Part shown: positions 1 through 6,933 of the stretch, piece by piece
How positions within the stretch are numbered: the first letter of the stretch is position 1
Layout: each line of letters begins with the position of its first letter
Source: Accumulibacter sp.
Lineage (GTDB): Bacteria > Pseudomonadota > Gammaproteobacteria > Burkholderiales > Rhodocyclaceae
NCBI GenBank assembly: GCA_003538495.1
Contig: DPSD01000409.1
Location: 1 to 12,698 of the forward strand
Length of the DNA: 12,698 bases
Direction: 5' to 3'
The notes under the pieces: generated by a model
What the model saw: the letters and a program-made list of their open reading frames with translations, nothing else
Told to the model about the DNA's origin: nothing
Databases searched by the model: none
Position numbers and translations under genes: made by a program

Positions 1-1
1 A

Positions 2-331
2 CCGGTATTGCTGATCGGCGTGCACGTCGATGTCGATGCCGCGCTGGCGGCGGCGAAGCTGCCGCCGCGGCCGCCGGACCCCGGCAATCGGGGTACGGCA
101 CAACTATGGACGCTTGCCGGCAAGACCGGCGCGCCACTGGCGGTGATTTCCGCGCGCGACGCCAGCGCCCTGCGCGCGCTGCTGCGGCCGCTGCCGCACT
201 ACGGCAGTCAGAGCTGGCTGGTCTTCGATGGCAGCCGCGCGCTAGAGCGCGGTGTCTGGCCGATGCTCGACCAGCCGGTACCGGTAAACCTCTCGCCGGG
301 CAGGGTTGTCGGCAAGAATGCCGGCAGTTGA
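2..331 (+). CDS. C-terminal fragment of a protein entering from the left edge, possibly an M1-family peptidase tail
   Basis: The frame is open from the first full codon at base 2 to a TGA at 329-331, so this is the last 109 or so residues of a longer gene whose start lies outside the window. The visible part is soluble with no membrane segment. It contains a run of alternating short hydrophobic strands and Ala-rich helices and a distinctive stretch around RPLPHYGSQSWLVFDGSRA, followed by a short polar tail. From memory this ending resembles the C-terminus of some betaproteobacterial M1-type metallopeptidases, but no catalytic motif (HEXXH) is in the visible part, so the family is a weak guess. 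It is confidently coding because the reading frame is continuous with strong third-position GC. The next gene has its own promoter 50 bp downstream. Confidence 0.6.
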   Translation, partial: PVLLIGVHVDVDAALAAAKLPPRPPDPGNRGTAQLWTLAGKTGAPLAVISARDASALRALLRPLPHYGSQSWLVFDGSRALERGVWPMLDQPVPVNLSPGRVVGKNAGS

Positions 332-380
332 TCCGGCGCCCATCTGGCCACCCGTGGTCGACACCCGGGCACCGGGAAGC

Positions 381-410
381 CTGACACAAACCCGGTGGTC
401 ATGGTATCTT
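381..410 (+). promoter_or_regulatory. Candidate sigma-70 promoter of the exported barrel gene
   Basis: CTGACA at 381-386 matches the -35 consensus at five of six bases and TATCTT at 405-410 matches the -10 consensus at four of six, with an 18-bp spacer. The expected start of transcription near 417 leaves a leader of about 22 bases before the ATG at 439. This supports independent expression of that gene and its upstream start. Confidence 0.45.
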
Positions 411-438
411 TGCGCCTTTCAGCTTTGGCCCTCGCGAA

Positions 439-1080
439 ATGAACTCCCTTGCCCGCGGTTTCCATCCCGTCGAGACTTCCCCGACGAACGCCCTTCTCGC
501 CAGCAATCAAGACCGCAGCGCGCGCTGGCGGCGCTGGGCGATGCCGCTGGTGGGCAGTGTTTTCGCCACGCTGGCGCTGGCCGCGCCCGCAGCCATCGCG
601 CAGGGCGCTCCGGCTCCTTCGACGTCGTCGGTCCCGGGCTGGGACGCCCCCGAACCGTGGCGCACCGACCGCTACTATCTGCAGACCAGCGTCGCTTCGG
701 CGCACTTCGATCAGGACGAGCAGAACAACGCGCTGGAATTGATCAACGCCGAATGGCGGCTCGACAAGCGCTGGCTTGCAGGCCAGGTACTGGTCGGCGC
801 CGCGACCTTCCAGAACTCCTTTGACCAAGCTACGTGGTATGCCTACGGCGGTCTGCTCTGGCGGCCGGTCGACGCGGTGCAGCCCTTCTACCTGAAACTT
901 ACGGCCGGCGTACTGCACGGTTACCGCGGCAAGTATCAGGACAAGATCCCGTTCAACGATTCGGGTTATGCGCCGGTCATCCTGCCGGGGATGGGTTATT
1001 GCTACAAGCGCTTCTGCTCCGAGCTGGTGGTATACGGTGCGGCAGGCATGTTTCTGTCCATTGGCATGACACTGCCCTGA
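439..1080 (+). CDS. Exported protein, predicted small outer-membrane beta-barrel of unknown function
   Basis: This 213-residue protein starts with a long N-region rich in Arg, then a hydrophobic segment at about residues 36-54 ending in AIAQG, which reads as a Sec signal peptide with cleavage near residue 55. The mature part (about 158 residues) shows alternating polar/aromatic strands typical of a small outer-membrane barrel: RYYLQTSVASAHF, ALELINAEWRL, WLAGQVLVGAATFQNSF, WYAYGGLLW, FYLKLTAGVLHGY. It also carries the conserved-looking KYQDKIPFNDSGYAPVILP loop. The pattern recalls PagP/PagL-like barrels and a family often labelled, probably wrongly, as an sn-glycerol-3-phosphate transporter; no enzymatic role can be asserted. 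The ATG at 439 is chosen because the candidate promoter lies just upstream, although the ribosome site is weak. ATG 541 would give a shorter, more typical signal peptide. Two Cys residues flank YKRF near the C-terminus. The protein ends in Pro rather than the usual aromatic residue of barrels. Confidence 0.78.
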   Translation: MNSLARGFHPVETSPTNALLASNQDRSARWRRWAMPLVGSVFATLALAAPAAIAQGAPAPSTSSVPGWDAPEPWRTDRYYLQTSVASAHFDQDEQNNALELINAEWRLDKRWLAGQVLVGAATFQNSFDQATWYAYGGLLWRPVDAVQPFYLKLTAGVLHGYRGKYQDKIPFNDSGYAPVILPGMGYCYKRFCSELVVYGAAGMFLSIGMTLP

Positions 1081-1113
1081 CCTTCGCTTCGCCGATCCAG
1101 GCGTTTGACGTCC

Positions 1114-1174
1114 GCGGGCTTGGCAGCACGCCCGCCGACGGCGCAAAGTGAAGAGGATGCCGGCCGACGGCATC
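1114..1174 (+). terminator. Pair of hairpins after the barrel gene, weak terminator candidate
   Basis: GCGGGC (1114-1119) pairs with GCCCGC (1130-1135) across a 10-base loop. GATGCCG (1156-1162) pairs with CGGCATC (1168-1174) across the loop GCCGA. They begin 34 bases after the stop codon. There is no U tract, so intrinsic termination is not well supported; they could mark or protect a Rho-dependent 3' end. Confidence 0.25.
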
Positions 1175-1240
1175 AGTACCATTGGCGGCACGAACCGCGT
1201 CGCGTCTTCTCCGCTCCCGGGCGCACAACGAATATGCTGA

Positions 1241-1260
1241 GATCGTGCGCCGCCACGATC
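1241..1260. repeat. Perfect 7-bp inverted repeat in the convergent gap
   Basis: GATCGTG (1241-1247) is the exact reverse complement of CACGATC (1254-1260), separated by CGCCGC. On the plus strand it is followed by GGTACCGTTTGTT, a poor T-rich stretch. It could be part of a bidirectional transcription end between the two convergent genes or a protein-binding site. Confidence 0.3.
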
Positions 1261-1459
1261 GGTACCGTTTGTTGGACGAGCCCGGTCCCAGGGCGCGAAG
1301 CGGGCCGCGTAGAAAACATGGATTTGGGAAGTGCCGCGGATGGTAGCGCGAGCGGGGGGCGTGGGTGCAAGGGTGGGCCGTAGCCGATGGTCGCGACGAC
1401 TTTCGCCGACAGGTCCTGGTCGCTGAGTCGTTTCCCCCGGAAAGCGCTTTCGGCAACTC

Positions 1460-1969
1460 CTACAGCCAGTTGCCGCCAGCCCGCTCGGCGACGCCGGTGG
1501 CGTCGGTGGTCACCACCGGGACGCTCTTGGCTCGCTTGATCACCTCGCGCACCACGTCGCGCGCCAGCAGCTTGACGATGCGGGCGTGTGGCAGCGGCAG
1601 CACGATTTCGTCGCAGCCGAGTTGTTCGGCGGCGTCGCCGATCTCGCCAACGATGTCGCCTTGGCGGTAGATCTCCCGGCACGCGACGCCTGCCGCGACC
1701 AGCGGCTGCGCGGCATCGTGCAGGATCAGTGCGCCGCATTTGGCCTGGAAGCGCGCAATTTCGACGTGCGTACGAAAACGCAATACCTCGAGGGCGGTGA
1801 CCGGCTCGGAAACGAACAGCAAGACGGCCTGTACCGGTTTGCCGCTGCGCTGCAGACGAATCGCGTACTGAAGGCCCCAGCGTGACCGTTCGCTAGGGTC
1901 GACAGGAATCAGCAGGCGCCGGGCGCCTGCACCCTGCCCGGCTGTTTGATCGGCAAGGGAGTTGCACAT
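1460..1969 (-). CDS. Universal stress protein (UspA-like) family, atypical, last gene of the mrp operon
   Basis: This 169-residue cytoplasmic protein has the UspA fold order: a first strand RRLLIPVDPSERS (residues 17-29), where the Asp after the strand is conserved, an alpha helix WGLQYAIRL, a strand VQAVLLFVSE (46-55), then GDIVGEIGDAAEQLGCDEIVLP (104-125) and the final strand SVPVVTT (149-155). The usual ATP-binding signature G-x2-G-x9-G-S/T after the fourth strand is absent: the position reads LPLPHARIVKLLARDVV with no glycine. It therefore probably belongs to the non-nucleotide-binding group. The ATG at 1967-1969 is fixed by a near-perfect AAAGGAGG site seven bases upstream. The gene follows the third antiporter subunit by 61 bases, so it is likely co-transcribed with a separately initiated translation. 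The role is inferred to be stress-linked modulation of, or co-expression with, the antiporter. Confidence 0.82.
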   Translation of the reverse strand: MCNSLADQTAGQGAGARRLLIPVDPSERSRWGLQYAIRLQRSGKPVQAVLLFVSEPVTALEVLRFRTHVEIARFQAKCGALILHDAAQPLVAAGVACREIYRQGDIVGEIGDAAEQLGCDEIVLPLPHARIVKLLARDVVREVIKRAKSVPVVTTDATGVAERAGGNWL

Positions 1970-1971
1970 GA

Positions 1972-1981
1972 TGCCTCCTTT
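1972..1981 (-). promoter_or_regulatory. Strong ribosome binding site of the stress-protein gene
   Basis: Read on the minus strand, AAAGGAGG precedes the ATG at 1969 with CATC between. It is one of the strongest Shine-Dalgarno matches in the window and decides the start. It suggests high translation relative to the coupled antiporter genes upstream. Confidence 0.7.
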
Positions 1982-2003
1982 GATCTCCAGGCCACCCGCA
2001 AGC

Positions 2004-2018
2004 CGTCCACGATGGACG
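2004..2018 (-). repeat. Small hairpin between the third antiporter gene and the stress-protein gene
   Basis: CGTCCA (2004-2009) and TGGACG (2013-2018) are exact reverse complements around a three-base loop, 13 bases after the antiporter stop codon. It is the only longer gap late in the operon, so the hairpin may act in RNA processing or partial attenuation. No U tract follows. Confidence 0.3.
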
Positions 2019-2030
2019 CGGGGCTCATGA

Positions 2031-3725
2031 TCAGGGCAGGTAATAGAGAGCCAGCCAGGCCAGCAGCATCGTCGTTACCCAGAGCGCCATGCTGCCCGTG
2101 GGCCAGGTGCGGGCCAGGCTGCCCTGGGGGCCGTGGTGACGGTGGATGCGCGCGTATAGCCGTTTGCCGGTGCTTCGCAGCAGGCGCCCGAAGGTCGCCC
2201 GCGCTTGCTGCAGGGCGTCGGTAGCCCGCTGCGCCCAGCTGGCGAACAGGACGCGGTAGAACCAGTCGCTGTCGAGGTTGACCGAGCGCAGCTCGGGCGG
2301 GTAGATGCCGGTGCGCATGAGAACCGCGAAAGCCAGCGCCGAAAACACCAGCAGCTGCAGTTGGGCGACCACGTGCGATGCGCTGTAGGGCTGGTAGCTC
2401 ACCGCATACGGTAGAATGGCGTACAAGGCCTGCGGGAAAACGCCGATGCCGATGCACAGTGCGGCGCCGATCGCCATCGCCACCAGCATGTTGCGTGGTG
2501 CTTCCGGGCAGCGAATCCCCGAGTCGTGGCCAAAGAAAGCGAAATACGGGATCTTGATGCCGGCGTGGTGAAAGACCCCGGCCGACGCGAACAACAGCAC
2601 CAGCCAGGTCAGCAGCAGCCCCTCGCCGGCGGCAGCGGACATGATCATCGACTTGGTGACGAAACCGCTGAACAGCGGGAACGCCGAGATCGACGCCGCG
2701 CCGACCAAGCAGAAGCCGGTGGTCCAGGGCATCGACTTGTACAGCCCACCCAGCTCGCTACCTTTGACCGTGCCGGTGCGCAGCAGCACCGCTCCCATCG
2801 ACATGAACAGCAGGCCCTTGAACAGGATGTCGGCAAAGGCGTGCGCCACCGCGCCGTTAATCGCCAGTTCGCTGCCGATGCCGATGCCCACGACCATGAA
2901 ACCGAGCTGGTTGTTCATGCTATAGGCGAGCACCCGGCGCAGATCGTTCTCGATCACGGCATAGAAGATCGGGAAAGCCGCCATCAGGGTACCGACCCAG
3001 ATCAGCATCTCGGTGCCGGGATAGGCGCGCGCCAGCGCGTAGATGCCGAGCTTGGTCGTGAACGCGGAGAGGATCACGGCGCCGGTTGGCGTCGCCGCCG
3101 GATAGGCGTCCTGCAGCCAGTTGTGCAACAACGGGAAGGCGCACTTGATGCCGAAAGCGATCAGGATCAGTACCCCCGCCGGGCCTGAAAGACCAATCTG
3201 GCCGAAAGCCAGCGACCCTGTGGTACGCCAGTGCAGCAGCGCGCCGGCGAGCAGGAACATGCCCGAAAGCAGCTGCACCAGGACATAGCGCAGGCCCGTG
3301 CGGAAGCTGCTGTCGCTACGCTGAGCCCAGATCAGCAGCACCGACGACACGGCGGTGAGTTCCCAGTAGATGAAGAGCGTCATCAGATCGCCGGCGAACA
3401 CCGCGCCAATCGAGCTGCCGGCATAGATCAGTCCGGCGACGTGCTGCATGGTGTCCTTGAGGTGCAGGGCGTAAATGACGTTGAGCAGCGACGCCAGGAC
3501 AAAGACGTATCCGAAGAGCAGGCTCAGGCGGTCGACACGCATCAGGACCAGCGTCTGACCGAGCAGCTCGACCTGGCCCGACTCGCCGAGCGGCAGCGTC
3601 AGCAGACAAGCGAACGCCGCCACCGGCAGCAGCAGCATCCAGGCCGTGCGCAGCCTGCCGTGCAGCAGCGGCACGACGACGGCGCCGAGCAGAAAGACCA
3701 GCGCGACCGGGAAGTCAGCGCTCAT
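2031..3725 (-). CDS. Third antiporter-like subunit (NuoL/MrpA-N/MrpD family) with C-terminal lateral-helix extension
   Basis: This 564-residue polytopic inner-membrane protein belongs to the proton-conducting NuoL/M/N and MrpA/D family. The expected pump residues are present: Glu122 in IYWELTAVSS (TM5), Lys194 in FGIKCAFPLLHNWLQDAYPA (TM7), Lys225 in AFTTKLGIYAL (TM8), His295 and Lys303 in the AHAFADILFKGLLF helix, and Lys358 in GFVTKSM (TM12). FHHAGIKIPYFAFFG at 385-399 is a signature seen in related membrane-complex subunits. After about residue 470 comes a 70-residue hydrophilic, Arg-rich, probably amphipathic helical segment. A last hydrophobic helix follows (about 544-562), so the ending recalls the lateral helix and terminal TM of NuoL/MrpA. 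It may therefore replace the N-terminal part of MrpA, which is missing as such from this operon. The ATG at 3725 has GAGG seven bases upstream and overlaps the preceding small gene by 11 bases. Confidence 0.9.
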   Translation of the reverse strand: MSADFPVALVFLLGAVVVPLLHGRLRTAWMLLLPVAAFACLLTLPLGESGQVELLGQTLVLMRVDRLSLLFGYVFVLASLLNVIYALHLKDTMQHVAGLIYAGSSIGAVFAGDLMTLFIYWELTAVSSVLLIWAQRSDSSFRTGLRYVLVQLLSGMFLLAGALLHWRTTGSLAFGQIGLSGPAGVLILIAFGIKCAFPLLHNWLQDAYPAATPTGAVILSAFTTKLGIYALARAYPGTEMLIWVGTLMAAFPIFYAVIENDLRRVLAYSMNNQLGFMVVGIGIGSELAINGAVAHAFADILFKGLLFMSMGAVLLRTGTVKGSELGGLYKSMPWTTGFCLVGAASISAFPLFSGFVTKSMIMSAAAGEGLLLTWLVLLFASAGVFHHAGIKIPYFAFFGHDSGIRCPEAPRNMLVAMAIGAALCIGIGVFPQALYAILPYAVSYQPYSASHVVAQLQLLVFSALAFAVLMRTGIYPPELRSVNLDSDWFYRVLFASWAQRATDALQQARATFGRLLRSTGKRLYARIHRHHGPQGSLARTWPTGSMALWVTTMLLAWLALYYLP

Positions 3726-3963
3726 AGTAGTCCTCGGCGCGCATCAGCACGCCGCGCAGACGCTTGGCGACCAGCACCAGCACGACGCAGGCGAAGAATC
3801 CGAAGAGACAGTAGAAACCAAACCAGGCCGCGAAAGCGAAGTCCTCGTGCTTGTGCAGCGCCAGATCGACGGCGAGCAGCGCCAATCCGAACAGCCACAG
3901 GCCCCGATAGATCTTGCTCACGTTCTCGCTGCGGTCCAGCCAGTATTCTCGTGGTCCTGACAT
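3715..3963 (-). CDS. Small two-helix membrane protein of the antiporter operon, function unknown
   Basis: This 82-residue protein has a polar, charged N-terminus (SGPREYWLDRSENVSKIYRG), a first hydrophobic helix at about 22-35, a short charged/aromatic loop HKHEDFAFAAWFGF, a second helix at about 46-66, and a C-terminal tail with RAEDYYER. It matches no named Mrp subunit. Similar small proteins are, to my recollection, found beside NuoL-like genes in comparable operons. The start is supported by GGAGG six bases before the ATG at 3963, following the stop of the previous gene by 19 bases; its stop overlaps the start of the third antiporter subunit. Tight packing between two antiporter subunits suggests a structural or assembly subunit linking them, which is inference. 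Confidence 0.82.
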   Translation of the reverse strand: MSGPREYWLDRSENVSKIYRGLWLFGLALLAVDLALHKHEDFAFAAWFGFYCLFGFFACVVLVLVAKRLRGVLMRAEDYYER

Positions 3964-3982
3964 GGTCGGCCTCCGCCTATGG

Positions 3983-5452
3983 TTACTTCGGCGCCACCAG
4001 CTGCTCGGCGAGCTGCAGCAGCGGCGATGAGAAAAGAAACAGGGAAAGCGTCGCGGTGCTGGTCAGCATCAGCGCGATGACCATGGACAGCGGTGCCTCG
4101 CCGTGCGGGTGCCGTTCATCGCCGGCCGGCAGCGGCCGGAAGAAGGCAGCGTAAACAATGGGCAGAAAGTAGGCCGCATTGAGCAGCGTGCTGACGATCA
4201 GCACCGCCAGCGCGGCGAAATGACCGCCCGCCGCAGCGCCGGACATGATGAACCACTTGCTGATGAAGCCTGCGGCCGGAGGGATGCCAATCAGTGACAG
4301 CGCGCCGATGGTGAACGCCGACATGGTCCACGGCATGCGCCGGCCGATGCCGTCGAGCTGGCTGACTTCGGTCTTGTGGGCGGCGGTGTAGATCGCGCCG
4401 GCAGCGAAGAACAGCGTGATCTTGCCAACCGCATGGGTAACGATATGCAGCGCCGCGCCGATCACCGAAAGCGGCGCCAGGATCGCCGCGGCGAGCACCA
4501 CGTAGGAGAGCTGGCTGATCGTCGAATAGGCCAGCCGCCGTTTCAGGTTGTCGGCTTTGAGCGCGACTACCGAGGCGGCGACGATGGTGAACCCGGCCAC
4601 CACCACCAGCCAGTCGGTACTCGCTTCCGTCGCCAGCGTTTCGGTGCCGAAGACATAGATGATTACCTTCAGGACGCTGAATACACCGGCCTTCACCACC
4701 GCCACCGCGTGCAGCAGCGCCGAGACCGGTGTCGGCGCCACCATCGCCCCCGGTAGCCAGCGGTGGAAGGGCATCAACGCCGCCTTGCCGATACCGAACA
4801 TGTACAGCGCCAGCAACCCGCCGAGGGCAAAGCCGGACAGCCGACCCTGGAGAATGCCCCCCGGCGTGAAGTCGGTGGTGCCGGCGACGTGCCAGGTGAA
4901 CACCAGTGCCGGCAGCAGAAAGAGCATCGAGGTGCCGATCAGCAGGCCCAGGTAGATTCGTCCGCCCGCCTTGGCCTTGTCGGTGCCGTGGTGGGTGACC
5001 AGCGGGTAGGTGATCAGCGTCAGCAGCTCGTAGAACACGAACAGGGTGAACACATTGGCGGCGAAGGCGATGCCGATCGCGGCGGCGATCGCCAGCGCGA
5101 AGCAGACGTAGAAGCGTGTCTGATGTTCTTCGCGGTTGCCGCGCATGTAGCCAATCGAGTACAGCGAGTTCACGATCCACAGAGCGGAGGCGACGAGGGC
5201 GAAAAGCATGCCCAGTGGCTCGACCGAGAAAGCGATCGCCAGTCCGGGCAGCAGCTCGAACAAATGCACGCCGGGCCGCCCGCCTGCCAGGACCATCGGC
5301 AGCAGTGACAGCGTGCACCACAGCAGCAAGACCGCGGTGATCAGCGTCGCCGTCTCGCGCAGCTGCGGGCAGCGGCCGCAGAGGGCAATCGCCACGCTGC
5401 CGACGGCCGGTAGCGCGAAGGCGGCGAGGACCAGCGCTTCGCCGGCGATCAT
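3983..5452 (-). CDS. Second antiporter-like subunit (NuoL/MrpD/MbhH family)
   Basis: This 489-residue inner-membrane protein is of the proton-conducting subunit family. Visible key residues are Glu142 in LFVFYELLTLITYP (TM5), Lys223 in MFGIGKAALMPFHRWLPGAM (TM7), His248 and Lys254 in LLHAVAVVKAG (TM8), Lys304 in DNLKRRLAYSTISQ, His336/His340 and Lys344 in ALHIVTHAVGKITLFF, and Lys399 in GFISKWF (TM12). The HAVAVVKAG signature is closer to NuoL and MbhH than to MrpD. Around 14 hydrophobic helices are apparent, with no long C-terminal extension. Its ATG at 5452 overlaps the stop of the preceding mrpD as ATGA, behind an AGGAG site, so the two are translationally coupled. It would form an additional proton channel in the complex. 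Confidence 0.92.
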   Translation of the reverse strand: MIAGEALVLAAFALPAVGSVAIALCGRCPQLRETATLITAVLLLWCTLSLLPMVLAGGRPGVHLFELLPGLAIAFSVEPLGMLFALVASALWIVNSLYSIGYMRGNREEHQTRFYVCFALAIAAAIGIAFAANVFTLFVFYELLTLITYPLVTHHGTDKAKAGGRIYLGLLIGTSMLFLLPALVFTWHVAGTTDFTPGGILQGRLSGFALGGLLALYMFGIGKAALMPFHRWLPGAMVAPTPVSALLHAVAVVKAGVFSVLKVIIYVFGTETLATEASTDWLVVVAGFTIVAASVVALKADNLKRRLAYSTISQLSYVVLAAAILAPLSVIGAALHIVTHAVGKITLFFAAGAIYTAAHKTEVSQLDGIGRRMPWTMSAFTIGALSLIGIPPAAGFISKWFIMSGAAAGGHFAALAVLIVSTLLNAAYFLPIVYAAFFRPLPAGDERHPHGEAPLSMVIALMLTSTATLSLFLFSSPLLQLAEQLVAPK

Positions 5453-6933
5453 GGCGCTGCTCCTAGCAACTGAGCCGCCGCGCGGCTGGCCGAGCCGACC
5501 GTCAGCGAGGTATCGACGCCGAACCAGAGCGTTGCGCCGACCAGAATCCAGGCCGGAATCGCCAGCGCCAGCGGCGCCTCACGGACCCCCGCGAGGTCGG
5601 CGCGCGGCGCCCGGAAGTAGGCCACCTCGACGAAACGCCAGACGTAGGCGACAGCCAGCAGCGACGACAGCACGATCAGGAACACCAGCCACCACTGGCC
5701 CTTCTCGAGTGCTGCCAGGATCAGGTACCACTTGCTGACGAAGCCCGCTGTGCCAGGCACGCCGATCAGGCTCAGTCCGCACAGGACGATGCCGAAACTG
5801 GTCAGCGGCATGACTCGTGCGAGACCATGCGCGCGCGCCAGGGTGACCCCACCGATGCCGGCGATCACCGCTCCGAGCAGCAGGAACAGGCCGCCCTTGG
5901 TGACCGCGTGGTTGACCAGGTGCACGATCGTGGCGGTCAGCCCGGTCACCGAGTCGAAGGAGATACCGAGGACGATGTAGCCAATCTGGGCGACGCTGGA
6001 GTAGGCGAACAGCCGCTTCAGGTTGTCCTGGAAGATGGCCACCGTCGAGGCGACGAACATCCCGGCCAGCGCCAGTACCAGCATCAGATCTTCCATCGGC
6101 AGCCGCTGGAAGATCGCCGTTTCCCCGAACACCGAGAAGTAGAAGCGCAGCAGCGCATACACCGATACCTTGGTGGCGGTGGCGGCGAGGAAGGCCGATA
6201 CCGCCGACGGCGCGTAGGCATAGGCGTTGGGCAGCCACTGGTGCAGCGGGAACATCGCCAGCTTCAGCGAGATGCCGACGGTGAGAAAGGCCAGCGCCGC
6301 GAGGACCGGCCGGTGGCTGGTCATCGCCTGCAGACGGACCCCCAGGTCGGCCAGGTTGAGGGTGCCGGTCTTGAGATAGAGCAGACCGACGCCGATGACG
6401 ATGAAGGTGGCGCCGATGGTGCCCATGATCAGGTACTGGTATGACGCCGTCAGCGAGCGGCGGTCCTTGCCGAGCGCGATCAGCGCGTACGACGAGAGCG
6501 AGGAGATTTCCAGGAAAACGAACAGGTTGAAGGCGTCGCCGGTGATCGTGATGCCGAGCAGGCCGCTCAGGCACAGGGCGAACAGGGCGTAGAACAGCGT
6601 GTGCTTCTCCGGGCGAATCTCGCGCTCGATACTGCTGCGGCTGTAGGGCAGAACCACCGCCGCAATGCCCGAGACCAGCATCAGCAACAGCGAGGAGAGC
6701 GCGTCGACGCGGTACTCGATGCCCCAGGGCGGCGGCCAGCTGCCGATGGCGTAGGACATCGGCCCGGTCTCGCCGACCTGCAGCCACAGCAGGATGCTGA
6801 TCGCGAACGCAGCCCAGGTCGCCGCCAGGACCAGCACGAAGGCTGCCAGGCGGTCGCGCAGAAGCACCGCCAGCGGAGCGCTGGCCAGCGGCAGGACGAT
6901 CTGCAGCGCCGGGAGATGTTCCGCGACGTTCAT
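5449..6933 (-). CDS. mrpD: Na+/H+ antiporter subunit D (MrpD/MnhD)
   Basis: This 494-residue, about 14-helix protein is the main antiporter subunit of the Mrp complex. It shows Glu142 in FVFLEISSLSSYALIALG (TM5, typical of MrpD), Lys224 in ISLKLAMFPLHQWLPNAYAY (TM7), Lys255 in ATATKVSVYALL (TM8), Lys306 in FQDNLKRLFAYSSVAQIGY, His342 and Lys346 in HLVNHAVTKGGLFLL, and Lys401 in GTAGFVSKWYL (TM12). The gene order C then D is that of canonical mrp operons. The start ATG at 6933 overlaps the mrpC stop as ATGA and has GGAGG seven bases upstream; the stop overlaps the next antiporter gene the same way. By family it exchanges protons for monovalent cations across the inner membrane as part of the whole complex. 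Confidence 0.95.
   Translation of the reverse strand: MNVAEHLPALQIVLPLASAPLAVLLRDRLAAFVLVLAATWAAFAISILLWLQVGETGPMSYAIGSWPPPWGIEYRVDALSSLLLMLVSGIAAVVLPYSRSSIEREIRPEKHTLFYALFALCLSGLLGITITGDAFNLFVFLEISSLSSYALIALGKDRRSLTASYQYLIMGTIGATFIVIGVGLLYLKTGTLNLADLGVRLQAMTSHRPVLAALAFLTVGISLKLAMFPLHQWLPNAYAYAPSAVSAFLAATATKVSVYALLRFYFSVFGETAIFQRLPMEDLMLVLALAGMFVASTVAIFQDNLKRLFAYSSVAQIGYIVLGISFDSVTGLTATIVHLVNHAVTKGGLFLLLGAVIAGIGGVTLARAHGLARVMPLTSFGIVLCGLSLIGVPGTAGFVSKWYLILAALEKGQWWLVFLIVLSSLLAVAYVWRFVEVAYFRAPRADLAGVREAPLALAIPAWILVGATLWFGVDTSLTVGSASRAAAQLLGAAP

Larger units (their letters stand above)
1081..1459. other. Gene-free stretch between convergent genes, with three short hairpins
   Basis: No reading frame here looks like a real protein; the open frames are Arg/Pro-rich shadows without a plausible start. 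The stretch separates the 3' end of the barrel gene (plus) from the 3' end of the stress-protein gene (minus). It holds perfect inverted repeats at 1114-1135 (6-bp stem), 1156-1174 (7-bp stem) and 1241-1260 (7-bp stem), and a 12-bp palindrome at 1440-1451. None is followed by a clear T tract on either strand. The region plausibly contains the transcription ends of both genes. Confidence 0.5.

Noticed and set aside
1440..1451. 12-bp palindrome GAAAGCGCTTTC as terminator of the stress-protein gene
   Set aside because: The stem would be only four pairs with a four-base loop and no T tract follows.
977..1739. Minus-strand open frames across the gap at 1081-1459
   Set aside because: Composition is Arg/Ser/Pro-rich, there is no convincing start or domain, and they run into the stress-protein and barrel genes in the wrong frame.
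2526..4154. Long plus-strand open frames opposite the third antiporter and neighbouring genes
   Set aside because: The products are Gln/Arg/Asp-rich low-complexity translations, typical antisense shadows of hydrophobic high-GC genes.
2031..6933. The three antiporter-like genes as part of a complex I (nuo) operon
   Set aside because: They sit with mrpB, C, E, F and G and no NuoB, C, D, H or I homolog is in the window.
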